Shown: one piece after another, positions 16,363 through 28,017 of the stretch
How the letters are laid out: each line of letters starts with the position of its first letter
How positions within the stretch are numbered: position 1 is the first letter of the stretch
Program-made: the position numbers and the translations under genes
Notes under the pieces: model-generated
Databases searched by the model: none
Told to the model about the DNA's origin: nothing
What the model saw: only the letters and a program-made list of their open reading frames with translations
Assembly: GCF_964019385.1 (NCBI RefSeq)
Contig: NC_088644.1
Span: 38,905,149-38,969,148, forward strand
Source of the DNA: Sycon ciliatum
Taxonomy: Eukaryota > Porifera > Calcarea > Leucosolenida > Sycettidae
Direction: 5' to 3'
DNA length: 64,000 nt

Positions 16363-19300
16363 TCATTTAGCTCCTTTACTCTTGGCTTTCCAGGACGTGA
16401 CCTCGTCGCGATGAGACTTGCTGGGAACGTAGTAGGTAAAGGTGAATGCTCGCGTGAACCTGTCCTGAATGTTCTCCAGCTTCAGTGGCTCTTTGGGCTT
16501 CTTCTTTGACGAGCGTTTGATCCCCATTGCTGCACCGCTGGCCTTGGCAGTGCCACTGGTGTCGATGGGAATGCGAAGTCCATTTATCATTCTGCAAAAA
16601 GATCACAAAACACAGAAGACAAACCATATTTGGAATGTTGCATCGCTTTACAGCCTATCACCAATGACCTGTCCACTGGTTTAAGTTCAAAATCCATTCA
16701 ATTTCATAGCTCCCTAGCAGAGGAATTGATTTGGACGTATATCGGTCCAATTCTCTTTGTTTTCTACCGGTCGGAATTGTCTTTTCATTTCGCTGTGCCA
16801 TCTTTAAGTTACCTACCAATCATTCGAAGGACTAATGACTGTTGTTCGAAATTTTGCAGCATTTCAAGTAAAAGAACAGGATATTTACTCACCTCACTGG
16901 CTGCGGCCAGTGGCCCGATAACTTCAGGTAAATCATGAAAATGGGTGAAGTGAATGGGATTTTCGGTCTTTAATCACTTTGGTGGTGGGGTCTGATCTAA
17001 CGTTACTCACCTCCCAATGCTCTAGGAGATGATCCTAGAGGGTGGTGGACTTCCTACGGATGCGGAAAACTCAGTCTAACTGAGTCTCAGGCAAACCATG
17101 GCATTTCATTTTTTTACGAATACCGTAAAGTACCGTTGATCCGCCCCCTCTCTAATTCCCGCCCCCTGTCGATTTTCTCCTTGTGAAGCGACTTCGGCGT
17201 ATACAACGAAATACGATGTTGAACCGACGCATGTACTGCTGTACACAATATTGCCAATCCAGGATCAAAATGTGCACAATCCAGCACATTGAGTCTGATC
17301 CTCTACGTTGTTTGACATCGTACTACACTTGACAGCCTTGATCTAATTCCCGCCCCCTGCCGAAAATCCAGCTGGGAAGCGACATGGCGTGGGGGCGGAT
17401 CAACGGTACTTTACGGTATATCAAGGGAGTGGAGTAGGTTAAATGTAGTACAAGTAATAGTATGTGTTATATACGGGTGCTCACCGAATGGTTTGAGGGT
17501 TTCCTGCAGCAGTGGCTGAGCCATCATCTCCATCTGAATCGTCAATCCCATCTAGTCCCGTGTGCCCATCACTGTCTGCATCATCACCACCTGCTCCATT
17601 GTCTTCCTCTGTCATGCTTACTGCCGACCCACTGGATCTGCCCAGTGCTGACTTGGCTCGTTTGGACTTTCGACGCTTTGCAGATGTCTTCCTACCTGAC
17701 TTCTTCGGGGATGCTGGTGGTATGTGTTGCGGTTTGTATTGTTCTAGGTCATCTCCAGGTGTATATACTTTGCCATCAGCACCAATGAATGTTCTTGGAT
17801 CATCAGCGGATAATGAACTGCCTTCATCGCCGTCAAGTGCCCCTGACCAATGCTTTCCCACTCCTTTCGCATCTGCGCCATCATCCGTTGAGTGTACATT
17901 GCTACGGCTGGAGGCGCCAGACTTGAGCATATCGCCCACCTCTGATCCAGCAATGGTGGACAATGCCCTGTGCAGGGAGCGTCCTTCGCCATCGTCATCC
18001 TCATCACCGTTGCCATCAGCCCCGATGCTAATGGCACTATTGACCGGTACCATCATCTCGTCACCGACTTGCAGTGTATCGCTACGTCTTGCTCCTCCCT
18101 TGCCGGATCGTGGCCGTGACCAGTTGAAGCCAGGAATGTTTCTCATGTTCCGCACGCACTCCTCGGGCACGTTGCCTGTTCTTTCCCAGAAGTCTTTGCA
18201 TCTGTCACAATGGTACTGGGGGATTGCAATTCGGCCCTTTCGCCAATCATTCGCCGACGGTGGTCTCTGGATTGGGGGAAAAACAAAGAGTAACGCAATA
18301 TTGGGTCGTGGATAGGGCAACATTATAGGGCGAAGAGGGATGTCAAGACTGAATAGGGGAGCAATACAGTATATCCTCATTCAAGAAAAGTACTATTTTT
18401 TATTACTGTGGAAGTGGATGCTTTTGGAAAACTTTCCAATCAAGTGCCTGCTAGTTATTTACTTCTCGCTGAACATCACAACCCCACTGAATTGTCCTCT
18501 TGTGTTGCTATATTGAACATTTCTCGTAACCTATAACTGCCAAACTTCATTAGTCTAGATGAATATTGTAGCTACCTAAATCTTCAATATTCAAATATTC
18601 AACTTATGCTCTTCAAGCCATATAAATAAAAATAAATAAATTCGACGGGGTGCGCGTACCGGGCAGGTCAAAAACAAGGAGTCGTACAACTCCCTGGGCA
18701 AGAACCACCTTTCCGCTTCCGTGGGACGCAACCACCCCATGATCAGGCGTCAGATGCGGCTCCTAAACGGTGGGGGAGGATAGATCAGATCCACCAACCA
18801 GAGGCCAAAGGCCTCGAATCCATTTGCCACATCCATGTACAGTCGTCCCTCTCTAATCCGGCACTTTATAATCCAGCACCCTCGATAAACCAGCACAATT
18901 TTCAGTAGCCAAAATGTCCTCTTCATGCACATTGCAGCAGTAAATCAGATTTGTTAATCCAGCACCCTCCCTAATCCAGCAGATTTTCGTGGCACAAATG
19001 GTGCCGGATTATAGAGGGACCACTGTATTACTCATGCCAGGCCACGAGTTCCCAACTAACTGTGGGTCGCAGCACGGTTGGAAAAATCCTTCCGCTTCCA
19101 AGCAGGACTTGAACCTGGTACCTCTCGTTTCCCAATCATGGTCTTAGACCAACCCACTGTGCCTGCCTGCCATCAAGCCTGGCATATGATTGCAAAACAT
19201 GATTATCCGTTTTGAAATCCACACCCTGAGTCTTAGGACAAAAACTAGTTCTCGTGCATTCGCTTAAAGTGATGAAAAGGGACCCAATGAAAATAATTAA

Positions 19301-21346
19301 TAGTTGTTTCTCTGCTTTGAAATATCCACTTTCAATGGCAACTTTATGACCCAGGTAAGGAAATGTTGGAAAAGATTTGATTCATGAAATTGATGTGGGA
19401 ATAGTACTATTGTGAATACACCACCATAAAGGTGCATTTAAAAGTCATTTTTCTCCAGAGTTCTGTTGGTTTTCTGCTCCATTCTATGGTGAAGCTAGCA
19501 TCAACTACTTACCGATCCTGTTTCCAATTTTTTGATGTGCAGTGCTTTGCGGAGCTCCTGCTGCTGTGCTGCTGCCGGATCTGTTTGCATCAGGAATGCC
19601 AGCTCCTCTTCTTCCTGCTCACGTTGAAGCCAGTCTTCTTCATCAATCTCCTCCAGCAGGCCAGGCCAAGCACGGGCCGATGGCACTGATAGCTTTCTTC
19701 CCTGAACAGATAACTCCGTTCCTGCGGAGTCGTTTTCCATTCCGCTGAGGCGAAATACTGCAGACCAAAGGAGCACAATTTGCCACAGAGGTTACAACAG
19801 AATGGCGCACATCACCGCTGAAGAGAACTCGTCGACATTTTTGCAGATGCCCCTGGTGTAATTGTACTGATGAAGATAATTTGTGCACACAATTGTCACG
19901 TGTATTACATACCAGAGTATACTCATACCTTGACTGTATGACCCTGATGTAGGCCGTTGCTGCTGTGGTGGCGTTTGCTGGAGTCGCGGCATTGCCGACT
20001 GTGGCCGCTTTCTAGGTGTTGCTGCTGATGGGCGCATATAGTGGTTTGAGGATGACGGTGTGGCATCTTGTGATGGATTCCCTCCTCTCCTGGTACCTTG
20101 AACGATAGGGTGTATATCATTGACATCGATGTGCAGTTGACTCGGTTCTGAGACACTGCGCCGACGCAGCTGTGATTGCCTCGCCTGATGCACTGCACTG
20201 CTGGGCCGCGTGTAGCTGGAGTGTGGACGCTCCGGTCGCTCCATCAGATGCCGGGATGTGGCCCGTGTGCATTGACCACTGGGCAGAGGCAACGAACCAC
20301 ACACACGCAACACTTTAGAGACCTCTTCTACATAATTATCACTCTATGCAACGGCATCACAGATTCTTCAGGAAATGACAATTTGCAGCATTATGAGTTT
20401 GCTACACAATCACACAGTCATTTCATTCGTGAATTGTTCCCAAGGAACAAGCATGTGTATGGAGAGCTAACGCTAAAGCTCAGGCTACAGCAGTGAAAAG
20501 TCAAATCATCACAAACCTGCTGCTTGAGAGGCCTTCTCTTTGCGATTGAGCTGCAGCTGCTGCTGCTGTCGATCTTCGAAACATCGGTCCTTTTGAATCT
20601 CCAAAACGTCCCGCACCCTGTTCCGCTATAACCGAGGTGGATGACTCGGAAGAGAGCAGAGCGGATGATCCTGAGCTGAGCGACTGGTGCGAACCATGGT
20701 GGCCAGCAGTAGTCGCGAATGCGCCAATGCGACGACCAAGTTGCGAGGAAGCAGTGCCCGAGGGCATGCGAGGTGCTGCAGACTGCAAGGAAACATCCGT
20801 GACACAAGGAAAATGATCGTGCCCTTGGGCTTCGTTCGCTTTCTGGCAATGCACTCTAAATTAAAGAGATCCGTACCGGAGATGCACAAACCATTGGTAA
20901 AAACTCTCTAGAGCTTCAACCGCCTCGCCGTTAGGCCCGTGTTCGACAGTATCATTGAGGCAAACAAAACGGGCAACAAGACTTGTCAAGACTGTAGACA
21001 CACTAGTACCAGTACTCACCTTGATGCGTCGTTGTCGTGTTCGCGATCCCGACGCTTTGTGGGACTTTGGCGATGCGGCCTGTTGCTTCAAGGACGCGCT
21101 GGCCACGGCGAAACGCCCTTCATCATCGCATTCCAACCTTGTGCTACTTGATGCTGCAGCCAGTGCTGATGTACTATCCTTCTCTCGCTCTCTTTGGTAT
21201 CTCGCTTTGATCGTGGCACGAAGCGCCTCTCTCTCAAGTTCCAGCATCTTCTCCGGAGAGAAAGCGCCGTCGGCCGGCTTTCCTTGCTGGGTCTCGCCGC
21301 CATGACGCTGGGAAGCCAATGGCGGGCATTCGTCTGCCATACCCAT
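16363..21346 (-). CDS. Uncharacterised 732-residue low-complexity protein
   Basis: Six exons on the - strand join in frame: 21346-21020, 20782-20517, 20278-19929, 19757-19513, 18266-17485, 16591-16363. I do not recognise the protein. In order it shows: an N-terminal charged helix (LELEREALRATIKARYQ, about residues 34-50); Ser/Ala/Gln-rich linkers; an arginine-rich stretch with repeated RPxSA-like motifs (RPSSA, RPSAA, RPQSA, RPTSG); an acidic helix (EEIDEEDWLQREQEEEEL); a short Cys-bearing segment (YHCDRCKDFWERTGNVPEEC); long Asp/Gly/Ser-rich and Lys/Arg-rich stretches; and a conserved-looking C-terminal block (IQDRFTRAFTFTYYVPSKS). No enzyme motif, signal peptide or membrane segment. RPxSA-rich, coiled-coil proteins are often cytoskeletal or ciliary, but that is only a hint. 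Introns contain a MITE, a SINE and a nested MITE. The start is the first ATG of exon 1. Confidence 0.75.
17121..17418. mobile_element. MITE with 28-bp terminal inverted repeats
   Basis: The ends are TACCGTAAAGTACCGTTGAT at 17121-17140 and its exact complement at 17399-17418, with the repeat continuing to a CCGCCCCC/GGGGGCGG block (28 bp in all). The TA at each end fits a Tc1/mariner-type target site. The 298-bp element has no ORF and sits in the last intron of the 732-aa gene. A second internal ATTCCCGCCCCCTG motif occurs near each end in direct orientation (about 17154 and 17346). Confidence 0.8.
18625..19172 (-). mobile_element. tRNA-derived SINE (same family as 27437-28017), split by a MITE
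   Basis: Read on the - strand, the element starts near 19165 with a tRNA-like head (CACAGTGGGTTGGTC; B box GGTTCAAGTCC). It continues through CAACCGTGCTGCGACCCACA and ends near 18628 in an A/T-rich tail. The order of blocks matches the 27.4-kb SINE, but the 3' half is diverged. The body is interrupted at 18838-19027 by a TIR element. A TCAAGCC motif at both outer edges may be the target-site duplication. Confidence 0.65.
18838..19027. mobile_element. Pogo/Tigger-like MITE nested in a SINE
   Basis: The 190-bp element runs from TACAGTCGTCCCTCTCTAAT to ATAGAGGGACCACTGTA. The inverted termini share CAGTNGTCCCTCT and AATCCGGCAC, and TA borders both ends. CAGTNGTCCCTC ends with a TA target are characteristic of Tigger/pogo derivatives. 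Removing it restores the continuity of the surrounding SINE. Confidence 0.8.
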
Positions 21347-22980
21347 GTCGAGAGGGAGCCAATGAAGATTTGCCCTCACATATTTCCTTGCTTTGTTTGA
21401 TCTGCTACAAAAAGAGGTTTTCTTGGCTCTAGTCCCTGGCCCGGGAATCGTCCCCGACGCTTCTAACCGCCATCTACGGGAGTGGTGTAGCAAATGCTGC
21501 GAGTCATCAAAATAGAGACATAAACAAAGCGAGAGCCTGAGTTGCACATCGTCAGCGCGTGGACAGATGCCGGTGCTGTCACTCGGTGATCGCGTGTAAA
21601 CACAGATGAACCGCAGCTCGACCTGCTCACGTCTCTCATCGCTCAGTTCACGTACATGTTTGGTGAGACGCATGCGCATCGTGGTCCGAACTTTGGGAGG
21701 GCTGTCATTGGACTGACCGCCCGTCGCGTGCGACCTGTAACTGGTCACAGGCGAGACTGTCGATCCGACGTCTGCCACTAAGTGCCAGAGATGGTCACCT
21801 TGCAGGTGCATGCATCGTTTTGGCTACCGACACTCTGATTGGCCATAGTGGTGCAGACCTCGTCAGGGGTGCCGATGACTACATAATACTACTGATACTG
21901 TGTGGGACTTGGACGTCGTTGGACTAGCACTACAGTTGTAGGGAGAGAGAGAGAGAGTTTCAAAACCAGATCTCAAAGACCAGGACTGGCAGGAGCATAC
22001 AAGAGCTAGCTCTCCTGACGGGTTGACGTAACGTCGTGAATAGAAAACGTCCTATTCGCTGAGGATATGACATGGTTTGTTTACACGAGGCTGAAGCACT
22101 GCATTGTCGTCAGCATTCATATCTAATAGTATACACAATAGTACGTGCTGAGCATACCGAATCAGTAGAAGACTCAAAAGGGAACGCTGTACGCGTTTGT
22201 CTGTGACCACGTGCAAGCCAAGCTCTACGTGACTATTTTGTCGGGGGACATGATAATCCTCGTTGCTTATGCAGGTCGCCACCGCACCAGCACTTCCCAT
22301 GCAAAGCACACTAGTACATTTCAAAGCCCTTTGAAATGTGCAAGTCCGTGTGAATCCAGCCATGCTCTGATGTCGTATCCAATGAATGACAGGCTGAAGT
22401 GACAGGCTGAAATAGGAAGGAATAGTCCGGATGCGAAGGGGCTTGATCGTGTCTCAGATAGCTCTCCTTGATGTATGTGTGTACGGGTTCGGGCTTCCAA
22501 GGTCACGGTTGTCTTACTCTTCCTTCATTGGCGCCATCAGAACCCATTCCAATACTAATATGGAGCAGCGTCCCCAGCTGCATCCACAGGTAGGAACCTC
22601 GTGCTACTGGTGCGTTCGGGTCCCGTCAATCGCGATTTAGGTGGATCAGTTCACATTTGGGGTGACAATGCACCAGTTCTAATTATTATTTCTTACTTTT
22701 ACGACGGGGCTGCACCAGTAGAGGTTTTCAGAACCGCTCACAGAGCGATATAAATGTATAATTATTCATGGCGATCAGAGTGACTGTTCGCCGGCTGATT
22801 AGTAATCGTGTGCTAGTTACTAAACATCTCCATCAACACAATGTCATTATCATGAGACTCTCACTCTCAGTCCAAAGCGCAGCATGGCTGTGGCGTGATG
22901 TGGCAGGCTACTGCCAGTACTGGTGCGATTCCACTTCGACAAGAATTTCACACTGGATGCGATTACACCTGCACACCTGG
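21347..22980. other. Upstream region of the 732-aa gene, then anonymous DNA
   Basis: The first few hundred bases should hold the 5' UTR and promoter of the - strand gene; no motif is defensible. A (GA)n stretch lies at about 21940-21957. Beyond 22,000 I see no gene. The end of the region merges into the 5' side of a LINE fragment, whose exact start cannot be fixed by eye. Confidence 0.4.
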
Positions 22981-23022
22981 ACGACCATGGTCGAGTGGCA
23001 GTCTACAAGGGATTCGTGCGAC

Positions 23023-23970
23023 TAGGCCTTGACAGATTATACTAGCATAATTTTTCGCATAATTCCTACCAAAATCGAATAATCGCATAATTCGAGGCAA
23101 ATTGCATACGAATCGCATAAAATTGGAATAATCCGCCTGTTCGCATCAAATTCCATACAGTTGTACATGTTCTACAAGTACAAGTAGACGCACCAGGAAG
23201 GCGTAGGTTTACGACTCCCTTGATAACATGTCCAGTCCACTACAATCAGTGACCAGGGTGACGGTCGTAGCTACATGTACATGTAGGTCGGACGGTGCGT
23301 TGAGTCAATTATTATTTGTGTACACCGGGTATTATTATTTTATTATTATTATTATGAAATGACCCAAAGGCAATGTGCCTATCGAGGGGTTCATTTGATT
23401 GAAAGAACAGTAGATGTAGATGTATGTACAAAGAGAAGTAGGGATTGATGAGGAGAGAAATGGGGAAAATCAACTGCGGGTGTACAGTGGGGTACAAGCT
23501 TCACCAACTTGTTGCTCCAAAAAAACGGCGTGCTGAGGGCACGAGGCCCATCGAGCACTCGGGAACTGTGATCGCATGCATGAGCAAACAGATTTTAGCA
23601 CTCTTTCAGCTAAAAAAGCTCAAAAATAGCGATATTTACCAAAAAACGCAATAGAGCCAAAGGGCGAAAGAAACGGGCTTTTCCAAAAAGGGTCAAAAAG
23701 GGCGAAAAAAGGGCGAGCACCTTTGGGAAAGGGCTAGCGTTGACCCCGTTGAACTTTTGCTACTACAGTACAACGCCCTCTACAAAAAAAAATCACCTGT
23801 TATTTTGCACAGAACCATCATAATTATACATGTTCATTAGCAGCATATGTGAGCATGATGCGGCATAATTATGATAACTTTTAGCATAAAAATAGCATAA
23901 TTCTGCAATTTTTTCAGCAATGCGAAAAGCATAATTTCACGAAAATATTAGCATAATCTGTCAAGGCCTA
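23023..23970. mobile_element. hAT-like non-autonomous DNA transposon with 8-bp TSD
   Basis: The terminal inverted repeat is TAGGCCTTGACAGATTAT at 23023-23040, with its complement at 23953-23970 (one position differs). The target duplication CGTGCGAC is exact at 23015-23022 and 23971-23978. Excising 956 bp restores the LINE coding sequence (...GFVR/PLLEY...). An 8-bp TSD is diagnostic of hAT-type transposition. Many GCATAATT motifs cluster near both ends, like the subterminal binding sites of hAT transposases. The 948-bp body encodes no transposase. Confidence 0.85.
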
Positions 23971-24302
23971 CGTGCGACCCCTACTTGAATATGCCCCACT
24001 GGCCTGGTCGAGCGCAGCGCAACTAACATGGCCCCGCTGGACGAGGTTCAGCAACGTGCCCTGCATTTCCTGGGACCTGGAACCATCCTCCAAAGTCTTC
24101 AGCTTCGTCGGATGGTGGCAGCCCTGTCATGCTTGTAGTTGTACAAGCTGCACTACATTCAATCTAGGGCCTCCCCAGGTAAAGGCCATGCTGCCACCAA
24201 CCAAGCGGCCCCCTGCCGTAGCTAGCATGTGCACACGGCAAAAACATCAGACGCACCATGGCTTCCAGCTGAAGTGGACACTCCCTCGCACAGCCCTGAC
24301 TA

Positions 24303-24305
<3 letters not shown>

Positions 24306-24345
<40 letters not shown>

Positions 24346-25759
24346 CAAACACAAGACAAGACACAGGGGATGTAGGGACGACGTGCCGATGTACAGGGAG
24401 CAACTCGACCGACCAGGGGTCTCGGCGTTAGCGTTGCAACCTGGCATCGAAAAAAAAGGGGGGTGCATGGTCAGGTAGCAAAAATAATAATTTGGTGCGA
24501 GAAAGGGGCGCTAGTATTGCACCAAATAATAATTATAAATACGTGTAATGACTAAACCAGAAGGGAAAATGAAGAAAGAGAACAATAATCATAACAAGCA
24601 AGTAGTAGTAGAGAGGTAAATACTAAATGGGTCTCAAATCTCAATATCATCGCCACAGATACTGTGTGGACCACAGCCATCTCTTTCGGATTAGATCCTT
24701 ACATACGTTGACCTTGAAGGTTTGGAGGCGTCTTGAATGAGGCTCGTGAAGCAGGAGGTCCGCAGGCAGGTTGTTCCAGGGTGTGATGGCGAAGAAGGGG
24801 AAGGATCGCAGGAGGTAGTCAGGGGCTGTGCGAGGGGGTGTCCACTTCAGCTGAAAGGCATGGTGCGTCTGACGTTTTTGCCGTGTGCACATGCTAGCTA
24901 CGGCATGGGGCTTGGTTGGTGGCAGCATGGCCTTTACCTGGGGAGGCCCTGGAATGTAGTGCAGCTTGAACAAGTATGACAGGGCTGCCACCATCCGACG
25001 AAGCTGAAGACTTTGGAGGATGGTTCCAGGTCCCAGGAAATGCAGGGCACGTTGCTGAACCTTGTCCAGCTGGGCCATGTCAGTTGCGGCTGCGCTCGAC
25101 CAGGCCAGTGGGGCATATTCAAGTAGGGGTCGCACGAATCCCTTGTAGACCGTCACTCGACCATGGTCGTCCAGGATGGGTGCTGCCTTTCGTAGGAAAC
25201 CCAGCCTTTGGGTGGCGCGCAGTGCAACACTGCGAGTGTGCGCTCTGTAGGAGAGAGTAGGGTCGAGCATGACTCCCAGCAGCTTCAGGGTATCTGTCTC
25301 CTGGAGTGCTTCACCTCCAAAGGTGACTGGTGGAGTGCAGGGGGGAACGTGCTTGCGATGTAGAGTCATGCGCTGTGTCTTGGCTGGCTCAAAACAGATA
25401 CGCCACTTGCGGCCCCACTCCTCAAGACTGTTGAGGGACCCTTGGAGGGAGGCGGTGGACTGTTGGAGATCGTCAGTTGGCTGTACTAAGCTGTAGAGTG
25501 TGGTGTCGTCTGCAAAGCTGCTCAGCTGCGTTCCTGGAGTTAAACATTGTTCAATGTCACAGGTGTATAGAAGGAAGAGGCTGGGTCCTAGGATGCTGCC
25601 TTGGGGGACACCAGCCTGGATGGGTTGAGCATTTGACGTCTGGCCTCCAACCACAACGCGGATGTTTCGGTTGGTGAGGTAGTCCTGTAGCCATACAAGC
25701 AGGCGTCCGTCGACGCCGGCCTGCTTTGCTTTGTACAGCACTCCTGTGTGCGATACCCG
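24306..25759 (-). mobile_element. CR1-like LINE copy B, 5'-truncated, inserted into copy A
   Basis: On the - strand the element begins inside the RT domain (about 25759) and ends in a 37-nt poly(A), seen as poly(T) at 24306-24342. It lies head-on inside copy A of the same family, splitting the DYLLRSF codons. TACC at both edges may be a short target duplication. Its 3' UTR shares the G/C-tract and hairpin block seen in the related copies. Confidence 0.8.
24647..25759 (-). pseudogene. Reverse transcriptase C-terminal half of LINE copy B
   Basis: One uninterrupted frame encodes the RT palm motifs AGVPQGSILGP and FADDTTLY (catalytic Asp pair), then the thumb and the C-terminal PWNNLPADLL block, ending at a TGA near 24647. 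The EN domain and RT motifs upstream of SHTGVLYK are missing through 5' truncation, as is usual for incomplete target-primed reverse transcription. Open frames extending beyond about 25759 are antisense to copy A and not part of the protein. The sequence is intact enough to be a young insertion but cannot be autonomous. Confidence 0.85.
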
Positions 25760-26505
25760 CCTCCTGCGATCCTTCCCCCTCTTCGCCATCACACCCTGGA
25801 ACAACCTGCCTGCGGACCTCCTGCTTCACGAACCTCATTCAAGACGCCTCCAAACCTTCAAGGTCAACGCATGTAAGGATCTAATCCGAAAGAGATGGCT
25901 GTGGTCCACACAGTACCTGTGACGATGATATTGAGACCTATTAAATAGTATTTACCTCTCTACTAGTACTTGCTTGTTATGATTATTGTTGTCTTTTTTC
26001 TTTTTCCCTCCTGGTTTAGTTATTACACGTATTTATATTATTTGGTGCAATACTAGCGCCCCTTTCTCGCACCAAATTATTATTTTTGCTACTTGACCAT
26101 GCAACCCCCCCCCCCCCCTTTTCGATGCCAGGTTGCAACGCTAACGCCGAGACCCCTGGTCGGTCGAGTTGCTCCCTGTACATCGGCACGTCGTCCCTAC
26201 ATCCCCTGAATGTTTTGTGATTGTCTCCACATGTCTCTTTGTAGGGCTGTGTTCCCAATAAAGTAAAGTAAATAAATAAATATAACCGTCTTGTCTGCCG
26301 CCCTGGGTCCAGTAGCGACTCGGACGTCACCCTCATAGAGTACCTGGACACCACAATCGACCTTGTGCGACACGGCGCTGCTCACACCATCCTCGCAGGG
26401 GACTTCAATGTGTCCAATGCGAGGTGGCTTGTAAGCACGAAGACAACTTCAGCCGGTGAGTACATGGAAGAGGTGGGTGCTGGGCGCCAGCTCACCCAGC
26501 ATGTG

Positions 26506-26730
26506 TTTATTTATTTATTTATTTTTTTTATTGAAAAACCACAAACCTTCAGACATGTGAATGTGCACATGATATACAGTGTACATACGTATGTATCGAG
26601 AAGGCAGCACGGAAACGGCAGTGGTGGTGAGGCCTGGGCAGCTCGTCCGACCGTGGGTCTCGGAGTCAACACTGGGCAGACGCACCGGGGGGGGGGGGGG
26701 GGGGTAGCTTAGGAGATAAGGGATGAAGCC
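26506..26730 (-). mobile_element. 3' end of a fourth LINE copy (D)
   Basis: The + strand starts with (TTTA)n and T-rich sequence at 26506-26530, i.e. a - strand A-rich tail. It then shows the family's 3' UTR hallmarks in reverse: the hairpin near 26650 and a G run of 18 at 26687-26704 (poly(C) on the - strand). No coding part remains. Confidence 0.55.
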
Positions 26731-27039
26731 AGCATGATCATAGTATATAATGCATATGCAGAAGTAATAATGATGTTAATCTTAAAAACAATAGTGCGGT
26801 GGACCTGCGCAGAGGAAAGGCATCATGGACATGATCTACGTGTATAACATAATAATAATTATAATAATTAAAAGTGAGCTAGGGCACATCATACGTACAC
26901 ATATGCGCATGTTCAAATAGGAGATCAACCTGATAGGGCGTTCGCCGGCGTTGGGTAATCTTGAAATAAAGATATTAATTTTATTGAAGAGATTATTATC
27001 ATACGCTCACATAAACACCACATACCAACCATGTGCACC

Positions 27040-27166
27040 CCCCCCCCCACACACACACGCGCACGCGCACACACACACACATGCTCGCACGCACGCACAC
27101 ACGCACGCACACACACATACACACACCACACACACACACACACACACATACACACACCACACCACA

Positions 27167-27238
<72 letters not shown>

Positions 27239-27285
27239 ACACACAGACACACACGTGCACATTCACGCAGACGCGTAATCATACA
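27040..27285. repeat. Compound (CA)n microsatellite
   Basis: CA repeats are mixed with GC and TA interruptions (ACGC, ACAT), with a pure run at about 27172-27235. Preceded by a C tract near 27039. Confidence 0.95.
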
Positions 27286-27436
27286 TAATATTTGTGCACA
27301 GACTCACTCTCTCACAGTAACGTCCAGAAAACCACCACGCCGAGCATGTATCTGCTCCCACTCGTGCGCTCAATACTGTAGATCTAATTCTTTCCGACTA
27401 TCCGGAAATCCTCTTTAACCCTCTTTTTCATTTCGT

Positions 27437-28017
27437 ACCAGGCAGGCACAGTGGGTTGGTCAAACTTCAAAAACCATGATTGAGATACGAGAGGTAGGTA
27501 CCTGGTTCAAGTCCTGCCTGGGAGCGTTTTTTTTCAGCCGTGCTGCTACCCACAGTCAACTGGGAACTTGTGGCCAGGCACAAGGGGTACATGGATGCAG
27601 CTAATGTGTCGTTCTCGGCACTTGTGCCAGTGGTTGTGAGACTTATCCACCCACCCCCACCGTTAGGCGCTGCATCTGCCGCTAGGGTTTACCGGGTGTT
27701 AGCGGCCGTCGGGAGTTCCCTTCGGGAACGGACACGATAATTTACTTAAACACACGGCGAGGAGACAATAATTTGATAACCGCAATCAATAAAACTAGCT
27801 GAACCGACATTTGTGTACTTTATTCATGCAATGTAAAAACTGTGGAGACGATGTGCAATAAAACGATGAAAATATGAAGAAATGGTTTTCCCTACACCAT
27901 TTCTTCATATTTTCATCGTTTTATTGCACATCGTCTCCACAGTTTTTACATTGCATGAATAAAGTACACAAATGTCGGTTCAGCTAGTTTTATTGATTGC
28001 GGTTATAATTTACTTAT
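27437..28017 (+). mobile_element. tRNA-derived SINE with a palindromic insertion
   Basis: The head is tRNA-like (CACAGTGGGTTGGTCAAAC; B box GGTTCAAGTCC at about 27504). The body is shared with 62012-62170 and, more distantly, 18625-19172. A 13-bp target duplication TTTTTCATTTCGT is exact at 27424-27436 and 28018-28030. The 3' end is split by a 256-bp insertion (27749-28004). Without it the SINE would be about 313 bp. Confidence 0.8.
27749..28004. mobile_element. Insertion built around a perfect 111-bp palindrome
   Basis: The arms at 27776-27886 and 27896-28006 are exact reverse complements over 111 bp, around a 9-nt spacer. The insertion is flanked by the 12-bp repeat ATAATTTACTTA at 27737-27748 and 28005-28016, which overlaps the palindrome end by 2 bp. 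There is no ORF. A duplication of this length suggests LINE-type retroposition. The transcript would be a long perfect hairpin. An amplification or assembly artefact cannot be excluded. Confidence 0.7.

Larger units (their letters stand above)
22981..26282 (+). pseudogene. CR1-like LINE 3' part, copy A, split by two later insertions
   Basis: Three + strand pieces are collinear with copy B on the other strand: about 22981-23022 (DDHGRV-VYKGF region), 23971-24305 (LEYAPLAWSSAA region) and about 25760-26282 (LRSFPLFAITPWNNLPADLL, stop at 25921-25923, then 3' UTR). Between them lie a hAT-like element (23023-23970) and copy B (24306-25759). The 3' UTR has a poly(C) run at 26106-26119, a GACCNNNGGTC hairpin and an A/T-rich tail ending (AAAT)n. 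The coding frame is broken by the insertions and by substitutions, so it is not functional. Confidence 0.75.

Noticed and set aside
16890..16930. Possible small exon of the 732-aa gene (EVIGPLAAASE)
   Set aside because: Including it introduces a stop in the required phase; the flanking exons join directly in frame.
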